From Alphaproteobacteria bacterium (GTDB taxonomy: Bacteria > Pseudomonadota > Alphaproteobacteria > Rickettsiales > UBA8987), in the NCBI GenBank assembly GCA_030429725.1, contig JAUIEX010000016.1:1-37858 (forward strand): DNA of 37,858 bases, in the 5' to 3' direction. The position numbers and the translations under genes were made by a program. This document shows, piece after piece, positions 8,070 to 16,061 of the stretch; the first letter of the stretch is position 1, and each line of letters starts with the position of its first letter. The notes below the pieces were generated by a model. It did not search any database. It saw only the letters and a list, made by a program, of their open reading frames with translations, and had not been told where the DNA came from.

Positions 8070-8186
8070 GGGGAAATATCCCCCCCCTTGTGGGGAAATC
8101 GAAATCTTTGATTTCGATGGGGGGCATTTTGGTTGTTACTATCACCCCCACCTAAAAATGCTTGCACATTTTCAGACTCCCCCATC
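8070..8186. repeat. Cluster of short palindromes between iscS and iscU
   Basis: The gap holds several inverted repeats. ATCGAAATC-TTT-GATTTCGAT (8098-8118) is a perfect 9-bp stem. C-run/G-run arms flank it (8082-8087 with 8119-8124), and CCCC-TTGT-GGGG lies inside. Further on, ACTCCC (8176-8181) pairs with a GGGAGT ending near 8196. The look resembles the dispersed REP-like intergenic elements of alphaproteobacteria that carry CCCCTTGTGGGG-type cores. The core AAATCGAAATCTTTGA (8096-8111) matches 14 of 16 bases at 7208-7223 in the palindrome upstream of hscB. No gene is seen in 8041-8247. Confidence 0.7.
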
Positions 8187-8247
8187 AAGAGGGAGTTGAT
8201 ATTTCTATTTGATAAAAAAACACTCATCACTCAATACTCACCACTCA

Positions 8248-9534
8248 TCAATGGTGCGCCCATTCAATGCTGTTAATATCAATGCCGTCTTGCGCCATGT
8301 CCCATAACGGGCTGAGTTCACGCAGTTTTTCCACGTTATTTTTGACCGTCTCAATCGCAAAATCAATATCCTGCTCCGTGCTAAACCGCCCAATGCCAAA
8401 ACGGATGGAGGTATGCGCCAGATCATCGCCCACACCCAGCGCGTGAAGCACATAGGAAGGCTCCAGGCTGGCAGACGTACAGGCAGAGCCGGAAGAAACC
8501 GCCAAATCGCGTATTGCCATCAGCATTGATTCACCCTCAATATACGCAAAACTAATGTTCAAATTGCCCATATAACGCTGCTCTTTATCACCATTAAGGT
8601 AAATATCCGGAATCACATCAAACAGGCCGTGATAAAGCTTTTCACCCAGCTTCTGCACATGCGCGGCATCTTTGGTCATTTCTTCTTTTGCAATCCGCGC
8701 CGCTTCACCTAAGCCAACCACCAGCGGCGTTGGCAAGGTGCCGGAACGAAAGCCGCGCTCCTGCCCGCCACCATGAATCAACGCGCCCAAACGCACCCGA
8801 GGGCGGCGGCGCACATAGATCGCGCCAATGCCTTTTGGGCCATAAATTTTATGGCCGGAAATACTCATCAAATCGATGTTCATTGCTTCCACATCCAGCG
8901 GGATTTTACCAAATGCCTGCGCGGCATCTGTATGAAAAAATGTTCCATTAGAGCGGCATAGCGCACCTATCTCTTTTAAAGGTTGAATAACGCCAATTTC
9001 ATTATTCACTGCCATAATGGAAACCACCAGCGTATCTTCACGCATGGCCGCTTTCAGCTTTTCCAAATCCACCAGCCCGTTTTTTTCTACCGGAAGATAG
9101 GTCACCTCGAAGCCTTTGCGCTCCAGTTGGCGGCACGATTCCAATACGCATTTATGCTCCGTTGGGATGGTGATGATATGCTTGCGCTTGTCGCCATAAA
9201 AATCAGCCAGCCCTTTCAGCGCCATATTGTTAGACTCCGTTGCGCCGGAGGTAAAAATAATTTCTTTTGCATTCGCACCAATCAAGCCGGCCACATGCTC
9301 ACGCGCCATCTCCGTGGCCTCTTCCGCCGCCCAGCCATAAGCATGGCTGCGGGAATGTGGATTGCCAAAATGCTCTAAAAAATAAGGCTTCATCACTTCA
9401 AAAACACGCGGATCCAGCGGTGTTGTTGACTGATAATCCAGATAAACCGGCTTACCATCACGCTTCCGCCCATGGCTGAGTGCATTGCCCAACGTAGAAG
9501 AAGTCGTACTAATGGCTAACGCTGCCTCTGTCAT
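8248..9534 (-). CDS. iscS: Cysteine desulfurase IscS
   Basis: PLP enzyme that converts cysteine to alanine and passes persulfide sulfur to IscU and other acceptors. The 428-residue protein has the PLP lysine at K229 ([12 protein letters not shown]), the histidine of HTDAAQ (H201), and the mobile sulfur-carrying cysteine C352 in [21 protein letters not shown]. The C-terminal tail SPLW...[10 protein letters not shown] is almost identical to E. coli IscS and is the IscU/ferredoxin docking region, so this is the housekeeping ISC desulfurase. An N-terminal extension of roughly 28 residues precedes the usual [15 protein letters not shown] start. AAGGAG six bases before the ATG supports this start. 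It sits 50 bp after a second, shorter desulfurase gene. Confidence 0.97.
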   Translation of the reverse strand: MTEAALAISTTSSTLGNALSHGRKRDGKPVYLDYQSTTPLDPRVFEVMKPYFLEHFGNPHSRSHAYGWAAEEATEMAREHVAGLIGANAKEIIFTSGATESNNMALKGLADFYGDKRKHIITIPTEHKCVLESCRQLERKGFEVTYLPVEKNGLVDLEKLKAAMREDTLVVSIMAVNNEIGVIQPLKEIGALCRSNGTFFHTDAAQAFGKIPLDVEAMNIDLMSISGHKIYGPKGIGAIYVRRRPRVRLGALIHGGGQERGFRSGTLPTPLVVGLGEAARIAKEEMTKDAAHVQKLGEKLYHGLFDVIPDIYLNGDKEQRYMGNLNISFAYIEGESMLMAIRDLAVSSGSACTSASLEPSYVLHALGVGDDLAHTSIRFGIGRFSTEQDIDFAIETVKNNVEKLRELSPLWDMAQDGIDINSIEWAHH

Positions 9535-9584
9535 TTTATGCTCCTTCGCATTTTTACCGCCACAGTATACCAGCTTTTCCGGTA

Positions 9585-10718
9585 TTACGCAGCAATAACC
9601 TTAGAATTAGGTAGGGTATTTATCAGCTTTTTCCAGTGGGTCAAAAAGATTTTTATTTCTTCACGAGTGGTGTGCCGCCCAAAACTGATCCGAATCGCAC
9701 ATTTAGCGCTATCTTCAGGTGCGCCCATGGCCTGCAACACATGAGAAACCGCCACTTTTCCTGATGAACAGGCAGCCCCGGCAGAAACGGCAATTCCCGC
9801 CAGATCAAAATGGATCAGCTGAGTCTCTGCCGGAATATCGGCAATCGCAACACAGCTGGTATTGGGCAATCGCGGCGCCTCAAGCCCAAAAATCCGCACT
9901 GCAGGGTATATTTTTTGCATTTCCGCTTCCATTTCATCCCGCAAATTCGGGGCAATTAGTGAGGCCGCCACATAACGTGCGGTGGCCGCAAACCCACTGA
10001 TAGCTGGAAGGTTTTCCGTTCCGGCACGATAATTCTTTTCCTGCCCGCCACCCATTATTTGCGGCCGCAAATGCAGGCCATGCTTTGCCACCAATGCCGC
10101 TGCGCCCAAAGGCCCACCCGCTTTATGAGCAGAGAGAGTCATCATATCAATGTTCATCTCCGCAAAATCTAACTTTATTTTGCCCAAACACTGAACCGCA
10201 TCCGTATGAACAAAAGCGCCATAATTCAAGGCCAACGCGACAATGTCCTTCATCGGCTGAATCACGCCGGTTTCATTATTTGCCAGCATGATAGAAATCA
10301 ACGCTTTTGCGCCCTCACCCTTTTCTGCTTTCAGCGCTTGCAGCATTTTTTCCAGCGCTTTCAAACTCACCAGTCCTTTGCTATCAACAGGGATCATGGA
10401 CGCCTTCAGGCGTGCCGCAGGTTTTAAAATACAGGGATGCTCAATCGCAGAGACAAAAACGGTATCCACATCCGGCAATGCTTGCAATGCCAGATTATTT
10501 GCCTCCGTCCCGCTGGCCGTAAAAACCAGCTGATGGCCATCCGCACCCACGGCGTGTAAAATTTCAGCGCGCGCATCATTCAGCTGCTTTTTTGCCTCCT
10601 GCCCAAAACGATGTACGGAAGACGCGTTCATCGGGGCATCCATCACCGCCAGCATTGCTTCTTTTGCCTGCGGCAACAGTGGCGCAGTGGCGTTATAATC
10701 AAGGTATATAGGTTTCAT
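9585..10718 (-). CDS. Second cysteine desulfurase, NifS-like
   Basis: Class V aminotransferase-fold PLP enzyme expected to release sulfur from cysteine. The 377-residue protein starts directly at the fold ([17 protein letters not shown]). It has the PLP lysine K199 ([12 protein letters not shown]), HTDAVQ, and the active-site cysteine C317 in [21 protein letters not shown]. Unlike the next gene it lacks the IscS-type C-terminal tail that docks IscU, so it probably serves another acceptor or is a paralogue. The same pairing, a NifS-like gene before iscS, is known from Rickettsia-type isc clusters. It lies 24 bp after iscR and 50 bp before iscS. The ribosome site is weak (TGAG). Confidence 0.93.
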   Translation of the reverse strand: MKPIYLDYNATAPLLPQAKEAMLAVMDAPMNASSVHRFGQEAKKQLNDARAEILHAVGADGHQLVFTASGTEANNLALQALPDVDTVFVSAIEHPCILKPAARLKASMIPVDSKGLVSLKALEKMLQALKAEKGEGAKALISIMLANNETGVIQPMKDIVALALNYGAFVHTDAVQCLGKIKLDFAEMNIDMMTLSAHKAGGPLGAAALVAKHGLHLRPQIMGGGQEKNYRAGTENLPAISGFAATARYVAASLIAPNLRDEMEAEMQKIYPAVRIFGLEAPRLPNTSCVAIADIPAETQLIHFDLAGIAVSAGAACSSGKVAVSHVLQAMGAPEDSAKCAIRISFGRHTTREEIKIFLTHWKKLINTLPNSKVIAA

Positions 10719-10742
10719 AATTCAATCTCAGGCCGCGCCGGT

Positions 10743-11231
10743 TCAGCGCACCGCCTCCTGCTCCTGCAAGGCATCAATTAATGTCATGCCCGGACCATGG
10801 CCTTCAGGAAAAACATTCACGCGACGCTCACAAACATCTTCAAGAGACGTGTTTTTTAAATAAGCATAGATATGATTCCCCATACCATCCCACAAATCAT
10901 GCGTCAGACACCGCGTGTTTTTCGATAAACAGCCCCCCTCCGGGTGGTGATCACAGCGCGTCACCTTAATATCCTCATTGGTTGCCAGAATAATTTCCGC
11001 CACATTAATAGCACCCGGCGCTTTCGCCAGCAGATATCCCCCGCCCGGCCCGCGCACGGATTTCACCAGCCCTGAGGCTTTAAGTTTAGCAAAGATTTGC
11101 TCCAGATAGGGCACGGTAATCCCCTGACGCACGGCAATATCCGCCAGCGTGGTTGGCTTATCGCGCTCACCCCGCACGGCAATATCCACCATTGCCATCA
11201 CGGCATAGCGCCCTTTCGCCGTCAACATCAT
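10743..11231 (-). CDS. iscR: Rrf2-family Fe-S regulator IscR
   Basis: Transcription factor that binds a [2Fe-2S] cluster and, in the cluster-bound form, represses isc operons at type 1 sites. The 162-residue protein has the Rrf2 winged helix (about residues 1-80, MLTAKGRYAVMAMVDIA, then VPYLEQIFAKLKASGLVKSVRGPGGGYLL). The cluster ligands are C93, C101, C108 and probably H111, in the order C-x7-C-x6-C-x2-H; E. coli IscR has C-x5-C-x5-C-x2-H. The Cys3His set argues for IscR rather than the iron regulator RirA. It is the second gene of the operon, 12 bp after cysE, with GGAG eight bases before the first of two adjacent ATG codons. A matching operator lies in the operon promoter, so autoregulation is likely. 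Confidence 0.93.
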   Translation of the reverse strand: MMLTAKGRYAVMAMVDIAVRGERDKPTTLADIAVRQGITVPYLEQIFAKLKASGLVKSVRGPGGGYLLAKAPGAINVAEIILATNEDIKVTRCDHHPEGGCLSKNTRCLTHDLWDGMGNHIYAYLKNTSLEDVCERRVNVFPEGHGPGMTLIDALQEQEAVR

Positions 11232-11243
11232 AAGAAAAGCTCC

Positions 11244-11954
11244 CTATTCACCATGCACCTTCCAGCTCTCTGCCGATTTTTCCAAATCCGCTTCTTTAAC
11301 CTCAAGCTCTGACATACGTTTTTTCATTGCCTTCACATCTTTCAGCAAGGTATCTATTGCCACCTGACGAGGATCTTTCATATCATCCGGCGTGCCATAG
11401 GCGGTAAAATCTCCATCTTCCTGCACGGCCACTTTCTTGCCCTGCAACCGCACAGCACGCGCAGGAACGCCCACCATCGTTGCATTTTCCGCCACATCCG
11501 TCACCACCACGGCATTCGAGCCAATACGCGCACCATCACCAATCGTAATCGCGCCTAATAATTGCGCCCCGCTGCCAATCACCACGCCATTACCAATCTG
11601 CGGGTGACGGATACCCTCGCGCGCGGAAGTGCCGCCCAACGTCACGCCATGATACATGGTGACATAATTTCCAATGGTCGCCGTCTCACCAATCACCACA
11701 CCCATGCCATGATCAATGAAAAATCGCTGGCCGATTGTTGCGCCCGGGTGAATCTCAATACCGGTAAAAAAACGTGATATCTGAGAGATCCACCGCGCCA
11801 GCAAACGCCAGTTTCGCTTCCATAATTTATGCGCCAGCCGATGCGCCAGCACCGCGTGCAGCCCCGGATAGCATAAAATAACCTCAAAACGAGACTTCGC
11901 CGCCGGATCGCGGTCAAAAAAAGAATCTACTTCTGCAAATAAGGTTTTGAACAT
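11244..11954 (-). CDS. cysE: Serine O-acetyltransferase
   Basis: Transfers acetyl from acetyl-CoA to serine, the committed step of cysteine synthesis. The 236-residue protein has a short N-terminal helical region ([15 protein letters not shown]) and the left-handed beta-helix of hexapeptide repeats. The latter contains [34 protein letters not shown], and the substrate His/Asp positions of the SAT family (about residues 65-175). A charged helical C-terminal extension follows (about residues 185-236). It resembles the shorter EpsC-type enzymes more than the 273-residue E. coli CysE. It is the first gene of the isc operon, so precursor supply for cysteine and desulfurase expression are under one promoter. 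No clear ribosome site precedes the ATG. Confidence 0.93.
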   Translation of the reverse strand: MFKTLFAEVDSFFDRDPAAKSRFEVILCYPGLHAVLAHRLAHKLWKRNWRLLARWISQISRFFTGIEIHPGATIGQRFFIDHGMGVVIGETATIGNYVTMYHGVTLGGTSAREGIRHPQIGNGVVIGSGAQLLGAITIGDGARIGSNAVVVTDVAENATMVGVPARAVRLQGKKVAVQEDGDFTAYGTPDDMKDPRQVAIDTLLKDVKAMKKRMSELEVKEADLEKSAESWKVHGE

Positions 11955-12025
11955 ATTATTAAGCCGTTAACTGCTTCAAATGGCGATTAAACTTTACTTT
12001 CTTCCATCGGTTTGTGTATACCGTC

Positions 12026-12039
12026 CTGCTTTAAAGCAG
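12026..12039. promoter_or_regulatory. Perfect 14-bp palindrome at the isc transcription start region
   Basis: CTGCTTTAAAGCAG is an exact 14-bp palindrome. It begins about seven bases downstream of the predicted -10 of the cysE-isc promoter, i.e. at or just after the expected start of transcription. It could be a second operator or the base of a 5' hairpin. No regulator can be named from sequence. Confidence 0.45.
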
Positions 12040-12045
12040 CGAATC

Positions 12046-12074
12046 GTTATACCTTACTTATTTAGTCAAGTAAA
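12046..12074 (-). promoter_or_regulatory. Promoter of the cysE-iscR-isc operon
   Basis: On the minus strand TTTACT (12069-12074, four of six -35 matches) and TATAAC (12046-12051, five of six -10 matches) are separated by exactly 17 bp. Transcription would start near 12039, about 85 bp before the cysE start codon at 11954. The IscR-like operator covers the spacer and parts of both boxes. Confidence 0.7.
12049..12073. promoter_or_regulatory. Candidate IscR type 1 operator
   Basis: Aligned by eye with the E. coli type 1 IscR consensus as I remember it (ATASYYGACT, five A/T-rich bases, AGTCRRSTAT), this 25-bp site agrees at 22 positions, including an intact AGTCAAGTA half. It overlies the spacer of the operon promoter, the geometry used for IscR autorepression in E. 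coli. IscR itself is encoded by the second gene of the operon. Confidence 0.72.
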
Positions 12075-12113
12075 CATTCGCCACAATGCGTTGATTCATT
12101 AAGGAGCATCATC

Positions 12114-12815
12114 ATGCCAGAAGTTATTTTTAGTGGCCCCGAAGGCCGGATTGAAGGGCGCTACCACCATTCCGAAGAAAAAGGTGCGCCGGCAGCAATC
12201 GTGCTGCACCCGCATCCCAAACATGGCGGCACGATGAATAACAAAGTGGTGTATAACACCTATAAAACCTTTGTGGATAATGGGTTTTCCGTTCTTCGCT
12301 TCAATTTTCGTGGCGTTGGGCGCTCCGAAGGCAGCTTTGATAACGGCATTGGTGAATTGGTGGATGCCGCCACGGCACTGGATTGGCTGCAATTGCAAAA
12401 CCCGGATGCCTCCACTTTTTGGGTTGCAGGATTCTCTTTTGGTGCGTGGCAGGCCATGCAGCTTTTGATGCGCCGCCCGGAACTGGAAGCCTTCATTGCC
12501 ATTTCCCCACCGGCAAATATGTATGATTTTACTTTCTTAGCACCCTGCCCACGCTCCGGCCTGATTGTTCAGGGCACGCAGGATTCTATCGTTGAGGAAG
12601 ATGCCGTCAGCAAACTGGCAGAAAAACTAAACGGCCAGCGTAATATTGAAATTGATTACCGCGTCATCAATGGCGCAGATCACTTCTTCCGCCAGCATAT
12701 GGACACATTAGTGGAACATGTGGAAGAATATGTTTCTGAAAATGTTCAGGATTTCATCATGCGCGGGCAGATCCGGCCGGATAGAAAACGCCGCCAGTTG
12801 CCGAAGACGGCTTAA
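12114..12815 (+). CDS. Alpha/beta hydrolase (COG2945-like)
   Basis: Predicted cytosolic serine hydrolase of unknown substrate. The 233-residue protein opens with HPHPKHGGTMNNKVVY (about residues 32-47) typical of this conserved proteobacterial family. It shows the strand FSVLRFNFRGVGRSEGSFD, the nucleophile elbow GFSFGAW with S108, and a probable acid D157 (QGTQDSIV) and base H190 (NGADHFF). An AAGGAG ribosome site precedes the ATG. It is divergent from cysE across the IscR operator, so IscR could also affect it, but no clear plus-strand promoter was found. Its last 59 bp overlap the convergent anmK gene. Alternative annotations such as a dienelactone-hydrolase-like esterase would not change the visible facts. 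Confidence 0.88.
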   Translation: MPEVIFSGPEGRIEGRYHHSEEKGAPAAIVLHPHPKHGGTMNNKVVYNTYKTFVDNGFSVLRFNFRGVGRSEGSFDNGIGELVDAATALDWLQLQNPDASTFWVAGFSFGAWQAMQLLMRRPELEAFIAISPPANMYDFTFLAPCPRSGLIVQGTQDSIVEEDAVSKLAEKLNGQRNIEIDYRVINGADHFFRQHMDTLVEHVEEYVSENVQDFIMRGQIRPDRKRRQLPKTA

Positions 12816-13905
12816 TTCCCGTCGTCTCCTTAAAGGTGATTGGCAGCTTCTTTATGCTGCGCACCGCCAGATAGGCAAATGCCTGCGCCTCCAGCGCGTC
12901 ACCATCAATGCAACCGCTGCGCGGCAATGCCTCAACCATATGCACCGGCCTCTCTAAAACAGCGGCCAGCCCCTCCATCATCACCGGATGCAACCTTCCG
13001 CCACCGCACACATACCAGCGCTGAATATCCCGTGGGTACCATTTGGTGGAGGCCTTCACACCGGCCACCGCCATCGCCGCCAGCGTTGCCGCGCCATCTT
13101 CAACATTCAGATGTTCGGGCATATATCGTTGAAAATGCCCCCTATCCAATGATTTGGGTGGCGGCTGTTTGAAAAAATCATCCTGTAAGAATTTTTTAAC
13201 CCAGGCCTGATCCGCCTTTCCGCGATGGGCAATCTGCCCCTGATCGTCAAATGGCTTGCCTGTGTGCCGCCGCACCCAATCATCCAGCATCGCCACGCCC
13301 GGCCCGGTATCAAATGCAATCAGCCGGTTGTCTCCAACATAGCTCACATTCGCCACCCCGCCGATATTCAACAGCGCCACCGGCAGACGGATAGACGGGT
13401 TATCACGCACCAAAGCCGCATGAAAAACAGGCACCAGCGGCGCGCCCTGCCCTCCCAGTTTAACATCATTCGCGCGCAAATCACCCACAACATGAATGCC
13501 AGTTTCCTCCGCCAGCAACGCCCCGTCACCAATCTGCCAGGTCACGCCTTCCCACGGCCGATGATCCAGCGTATGTCCGTGAAAGCCAATCACGTGAATA
13601 TCCTGCGAGCCAAGCCCCGCCTGCTCCAGAAGCATTTTCACGGCTGTCACATGGCATTGGGTCAATTCCTGAGCTACAGATTTCAGCAAATTATCGGAAA
13701 CCTTCCCTTTGGCCGCCACCACTTCCGCCAGCATCGCCTGAAATTCAGGGTTATATGGTAATGTCAGCGCATGCTCCATTAGCTCCAACTGATGACGGCC
13801 ATCCGTGCGCACCAATGCCGCGTCCACCCCATCCATGGAGGTGCCACTCATCAGCCCAATGGCCAGCATCGCTTCGCTTTGCGCTGGATGTGTTTTCATG
13901 TTCAT
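12757..13905 (-). CDS. anmK: Anhydro-N-acetylmuramic acid kinase
   Basis: Phosphorylates and opens 1,6-anhydro-MurNAc to MurNAc-6-phosphate during recycling of peptidoglycan fragments. The 382-residue protein matches the family length. It has the N-terminal GLMSGTSMDGVDAALV phosphate-binding motif, GFHGHTLDHRP, QIGDGALLAEETG, LGGQGAPLVPVFH, LLNIGGVANVSYV, DTGPGVAMLDDW, and the CGGGRLHPVMM region near the C-terminus. The 3' end overlaps the convergent hydrolase gene by 59 bp on the opposite strand; the overlapping residues (KETTGIKPSSATGG) look like a normal AnmK C-terminus. It starts only 17 bp from the divergent tyrS start, without a visible ribosome site. The anmK/tyrS neighbourhood is also seen in other proteobacteria. 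Confidence 0.95.
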   Translation of the reverse strand: MNMKTHPAQSEAMLAIGLMSGTSMDGVDAALVRTDGRHQLELMEHALTLPYNPEFQAMLAEVVAAKGKVSDNLLKSVAQELTQCHVTAVKMLLEQAGLGSQDIHVIGFHGHTLDHRPWEGVTWQIGDGALLAEETGIHVVGDLRANDVKLGGQGAPLVPVFHAALVRDNPSIRLPVALLNIGGVANVSYVGDNRLIAFDTGPGVAMLDDWVRRHTGKPFDDQGQIAHRGKADQAWVKKFLQDDFFKQPPPKSLDRGHFQRYMPEHLNVEDGAATLAAMAVAGVKASTKWYPRDIQRWYVCGGGRLHPVMMEGLAAVLERPVHMVEALPRSGCIDGDALEAQAFAYLAVRSIKKLPITFKETTGIKPSSATGGVFYPAGSARA

Positions 13906-13922
13906 GCTAACAGCCAGTTACT

Positions 13923-15251
13923 ATGACTGACAACCTTCTGCAAATACTAAACGAGCGCGGCTTTGTGGCCGATTGCACTAATGAGCAGGGCTTGGAAAAA
14001 TGCCTCAATTCTAACACGCCCGTGCCCATCTATATCGGCTTTGATTGCACGGCTCCCTCACTGCATGTTGGCAGCCTGATTCAGATTATGATTCTGCGCC
14101 ATGTGCAGCAGGCCGGGCATAAGCCCATTGTGCTCATGGGCGGCGGCACCACGAAAATTGGTGATCCGTCCGGTAAAGATGCCAGCCGCCAATTGTTGGA
14201 TGATGCAGCCATTGCCAAAAACATGGCAGGCATTCAAAAAGTGTTTGAGAACTTCATTGAATTTGAAGATGAGTTTAACCCATCCACAACCAACGCTGTG
14301 ATGGTGAATAACGATGATTGGCTAAAAGATATTAATTACATTGAGTTTTTGCGTGATTATGGACGCCATTTCTCCGTCAACAAAATGCTATCCCGCGAAA
14401 GCGTGAAACTTCGTTTAGAGCGCGAACAGCCCCTCACTTTCCTGGAATTCAACTACATGATTTTTCAGGCGTATGACTTTTTAGAGCTATACCGCCGCCA
14501 TGACTGCCGCGTGCAGATTGGTGGCTCCGACCAATGGGGCAATATTGTTGGCGGGATTGAGCTTACAAGAAGAATGAATTCACCTGCTCAAATCATTATG
14601 GCGGATGAAGATGGTAGTGAAGTTGAACTGGGTGGAATTGAGGACAGAGCTAAAAGCCTCTTCGGCCTAACCACACCGCTGCTGACCACATCCTCCGGCG
14701 CGAAGATGGGCAAAACCGCCAATGGCGCGGTGTGGCTGAATCCGGATATGCTCAGCCCGTATGATTACTGGCAGTTTTGGCGCAATACGGAAGATGCCGA
14801 TGTTGGCCGCTTCCTGCGCTTATTCACAGATTTGCCGCTGGATGAAATTGCCAAGCTGGAAGCCCTTGAAGGCGCAGAGATTAATCAGGCAAAAATCACA
14901 CTGGCCAACGAAGCCACCGCCCTGCTCCATGGCAGCGAAGAAGCCCAAAAAGCCGAAGCCACTGCGCAAGCCACTTTTGTTGAAGGCGGCACAAGCGCCG
15001 ACCTGCCAACAGTGGAGCTTGACTCTGGCGAACTTGAAGCGGGCATTCCTGCCTTCAAACTGTTTGTGGAAGCAGGTTTAGCTGCCAGCGGCGGCGAAGC
15101 GCGGCGGCTGATCCAAGGCGGCGGCGGCAAACTGAATGACGACCCAATCAGTGACCCCACCACCGAGATCACACTGGCAGATTTTAAGGGCGAAGCCTCA
15201 ATCAAGCTCTCCGCCGGCAAGAAAAAACATGTGCTAATCAAGGCCGCTTAG
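13923..15251 (+). CDS. tyrS: Tyrosyl-tRNA synthetase
   Basis: Class I synthetase that charges tRNA-Tyr. The 442-residue protein has the HIGH-type motif as HVGS at residues 48-51 ([10 protein letters not shown]) and the tyrosine-binding [14 protein letters not shown] region. The KMSKS-type loop is KMGKT at 261-265. A C-terminal S4 RNA-binding domain covers about residues 375-440 ([25 protein letters not shown]). A short acidic stretch (about residues 226-234, DEDGSEVEL) sits before the catalytic loop. The gene is divergent from anmK with a 17-bp spacer and has no clear ribosome site. Its stop codon abuts the stop codon of the convergent gloB gene with no base between them. Confidence 0.97.
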   Translation: MTDNLLQILNERGFVADCTNEQGLEKCLNSNTPVPIYIGFDCTAPSLHVGSLIQIMILRHVQQAGHKPIVLMGGGTTKIGDPSGKDASRQLLDDAAIAKNMAGIQKVFENFIEFEDEFNPSTTNAVMVNNDDWLKDINYIEFLRDYGRHFSVNKMLSRESVKLRLEREQPLTFLEFNYMIFQAYDFLELYRRHDCRVQIGGSDQWGNIVGGIELTRRMNSPAQIIMADEDGSEVELGGIEDRAKSLFGLTTPLLTTSSGAKMGKTANGAVWLNPDMLSPYDYWQFWRNTEDADVGRFLRLFTDLPLDEIAKLEALEGAEINQAKITLANEATALLHGSEEAQKAEATAQATFVEGGTSADLPTVELDSGELEAGIPAFKLFVEAGLAASGGEARRLIQGGGGKLNDDPISDPTTEITLADFKGEASIKLSAGKKKHVLIKAA

Positions 15252-16061
15252 TTAAAAATTATCTTTCATAGCACGCAGCTTGCCAAAGCATTCAGCACCA
15301 TTTTCCGCCCGCACAACCTGCATCAAGTCTGCCTCATCCGCCTGCAGGAATGGGTTCGTCACCAGTTCGTCCGCAAGCCGTGAAGGCTGGTTTGGAATTC
15401 CAGCTTTATCATTGGCATCAAACAGCGCCAAACGCCTTCGCACCAACGCATTCCCCGGCATAACATGCCTTGCAAACTGCGCATTAGCAGCGGCATATTC
15501 ATGGCCGGAATAGAGCATCGTTTCTTGCGGCAAGGCGGTGATTTTCTGCATGCTTTGCCACATCACCGGCGCGGTGCCTTCAAACATCCGCCCGCAACCC
15601 ATGGTAAAAAGCGTGTCCCCCATAAACGCAATCTGCGCTTGTGGAAAATGCAGCAGAATTGCACCCAGCGTATGCCCCGGAACATGGATTACCTGCATAT
15701 CCAGCCCTAAAATTTCCACCACGGCACCATCTTCCAGCGGCTTATCCGGCCTTGGCAGGCGCGCCGCATCGCCGGCAAAACCATAAACCGGCACAGCATT
15801 ATCACGCAGCAATGCCGCCACACCGTTCACATGATCCCAATGATGGTGTGTCAGCAAAATGGCGGAAAGCCTTAAGCCATTTTCACACAGAAAATCCGCC
15901 ACGGGCGCAGCCTCGCCGGGGTCAATAACCACACATTCTTTTCCGCCTTGCCGTTGCAGAATGTAAATATAATTATCCTTCAACGCCGGAAGAATATGTA
16001 CCAGAAGCGTGGCTTCTGCGTTTTCCTGCTGCGAAAATATATAAGAATGTGTATGACTCAT
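15252..16061 (-). CDS. gloB: Hydroxyacylglutathione hydrolase (glyoxalase II)
   Basis: Hydrolyses S-lactoylglutathione to lactate and glutathione, the second glyoxalase step in methylglyoxal detoxification. It is a metallo-beta-lactamase fold protein of about 269 residues from the chosen start. Metal ligands appear in LTHHHWDHVNG, GHTLGAI, FMGDTLFTMGCGRMFEGT and SGHEYA. The family C-terminus is reduced to LRAMKDNF. An ATG at 16061 (MSHTHSYIF) is chosen; a longer frame from 16160 has an N-terminal part unlike GloB and would run deep into the divergent chorismate mutase gene. Even so, the two starts lie within a few bases of each other. The stop is directly against the tyrS stop. Homologous to other proteobacterial GloB over full length. 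Confidence 0.92.
   Translation of the reverse strand: MSHTHSYIFSQQENAEATLLVHILPALKDNYIYILQRQGGKECVVIDPGEAAPVADFLCENGLRLSAILLTHHHWDHVNGVAALLRDNAVPVYGFAGDAARLPRPDKPLEDGAVVEILGLDMQVIHVPGHTLGAILLHFPQAQIAFMGDTLFTMGCGRMFEGTAPVMWQSMQKITALPQETMLYSGHEYAAANAQFARHVMPGNALVRRRLALFDANDKAGIPNQPSRLADELVTNPFLQADEADLMQVVRAENGAECFGKLRAMKDNF

Noticed and set aside
7193..8196. Insertion sequence remnants in the isc operon
   Set aside because: Palindromes are present, but no transposase fragment or target-site duplication was seen.
8030..8230. Small frames in the iscS-iscU gap
   Set aside because: They follow the palindromic repeat and the out-of-frame iscU start, with no sign of coding constraint.
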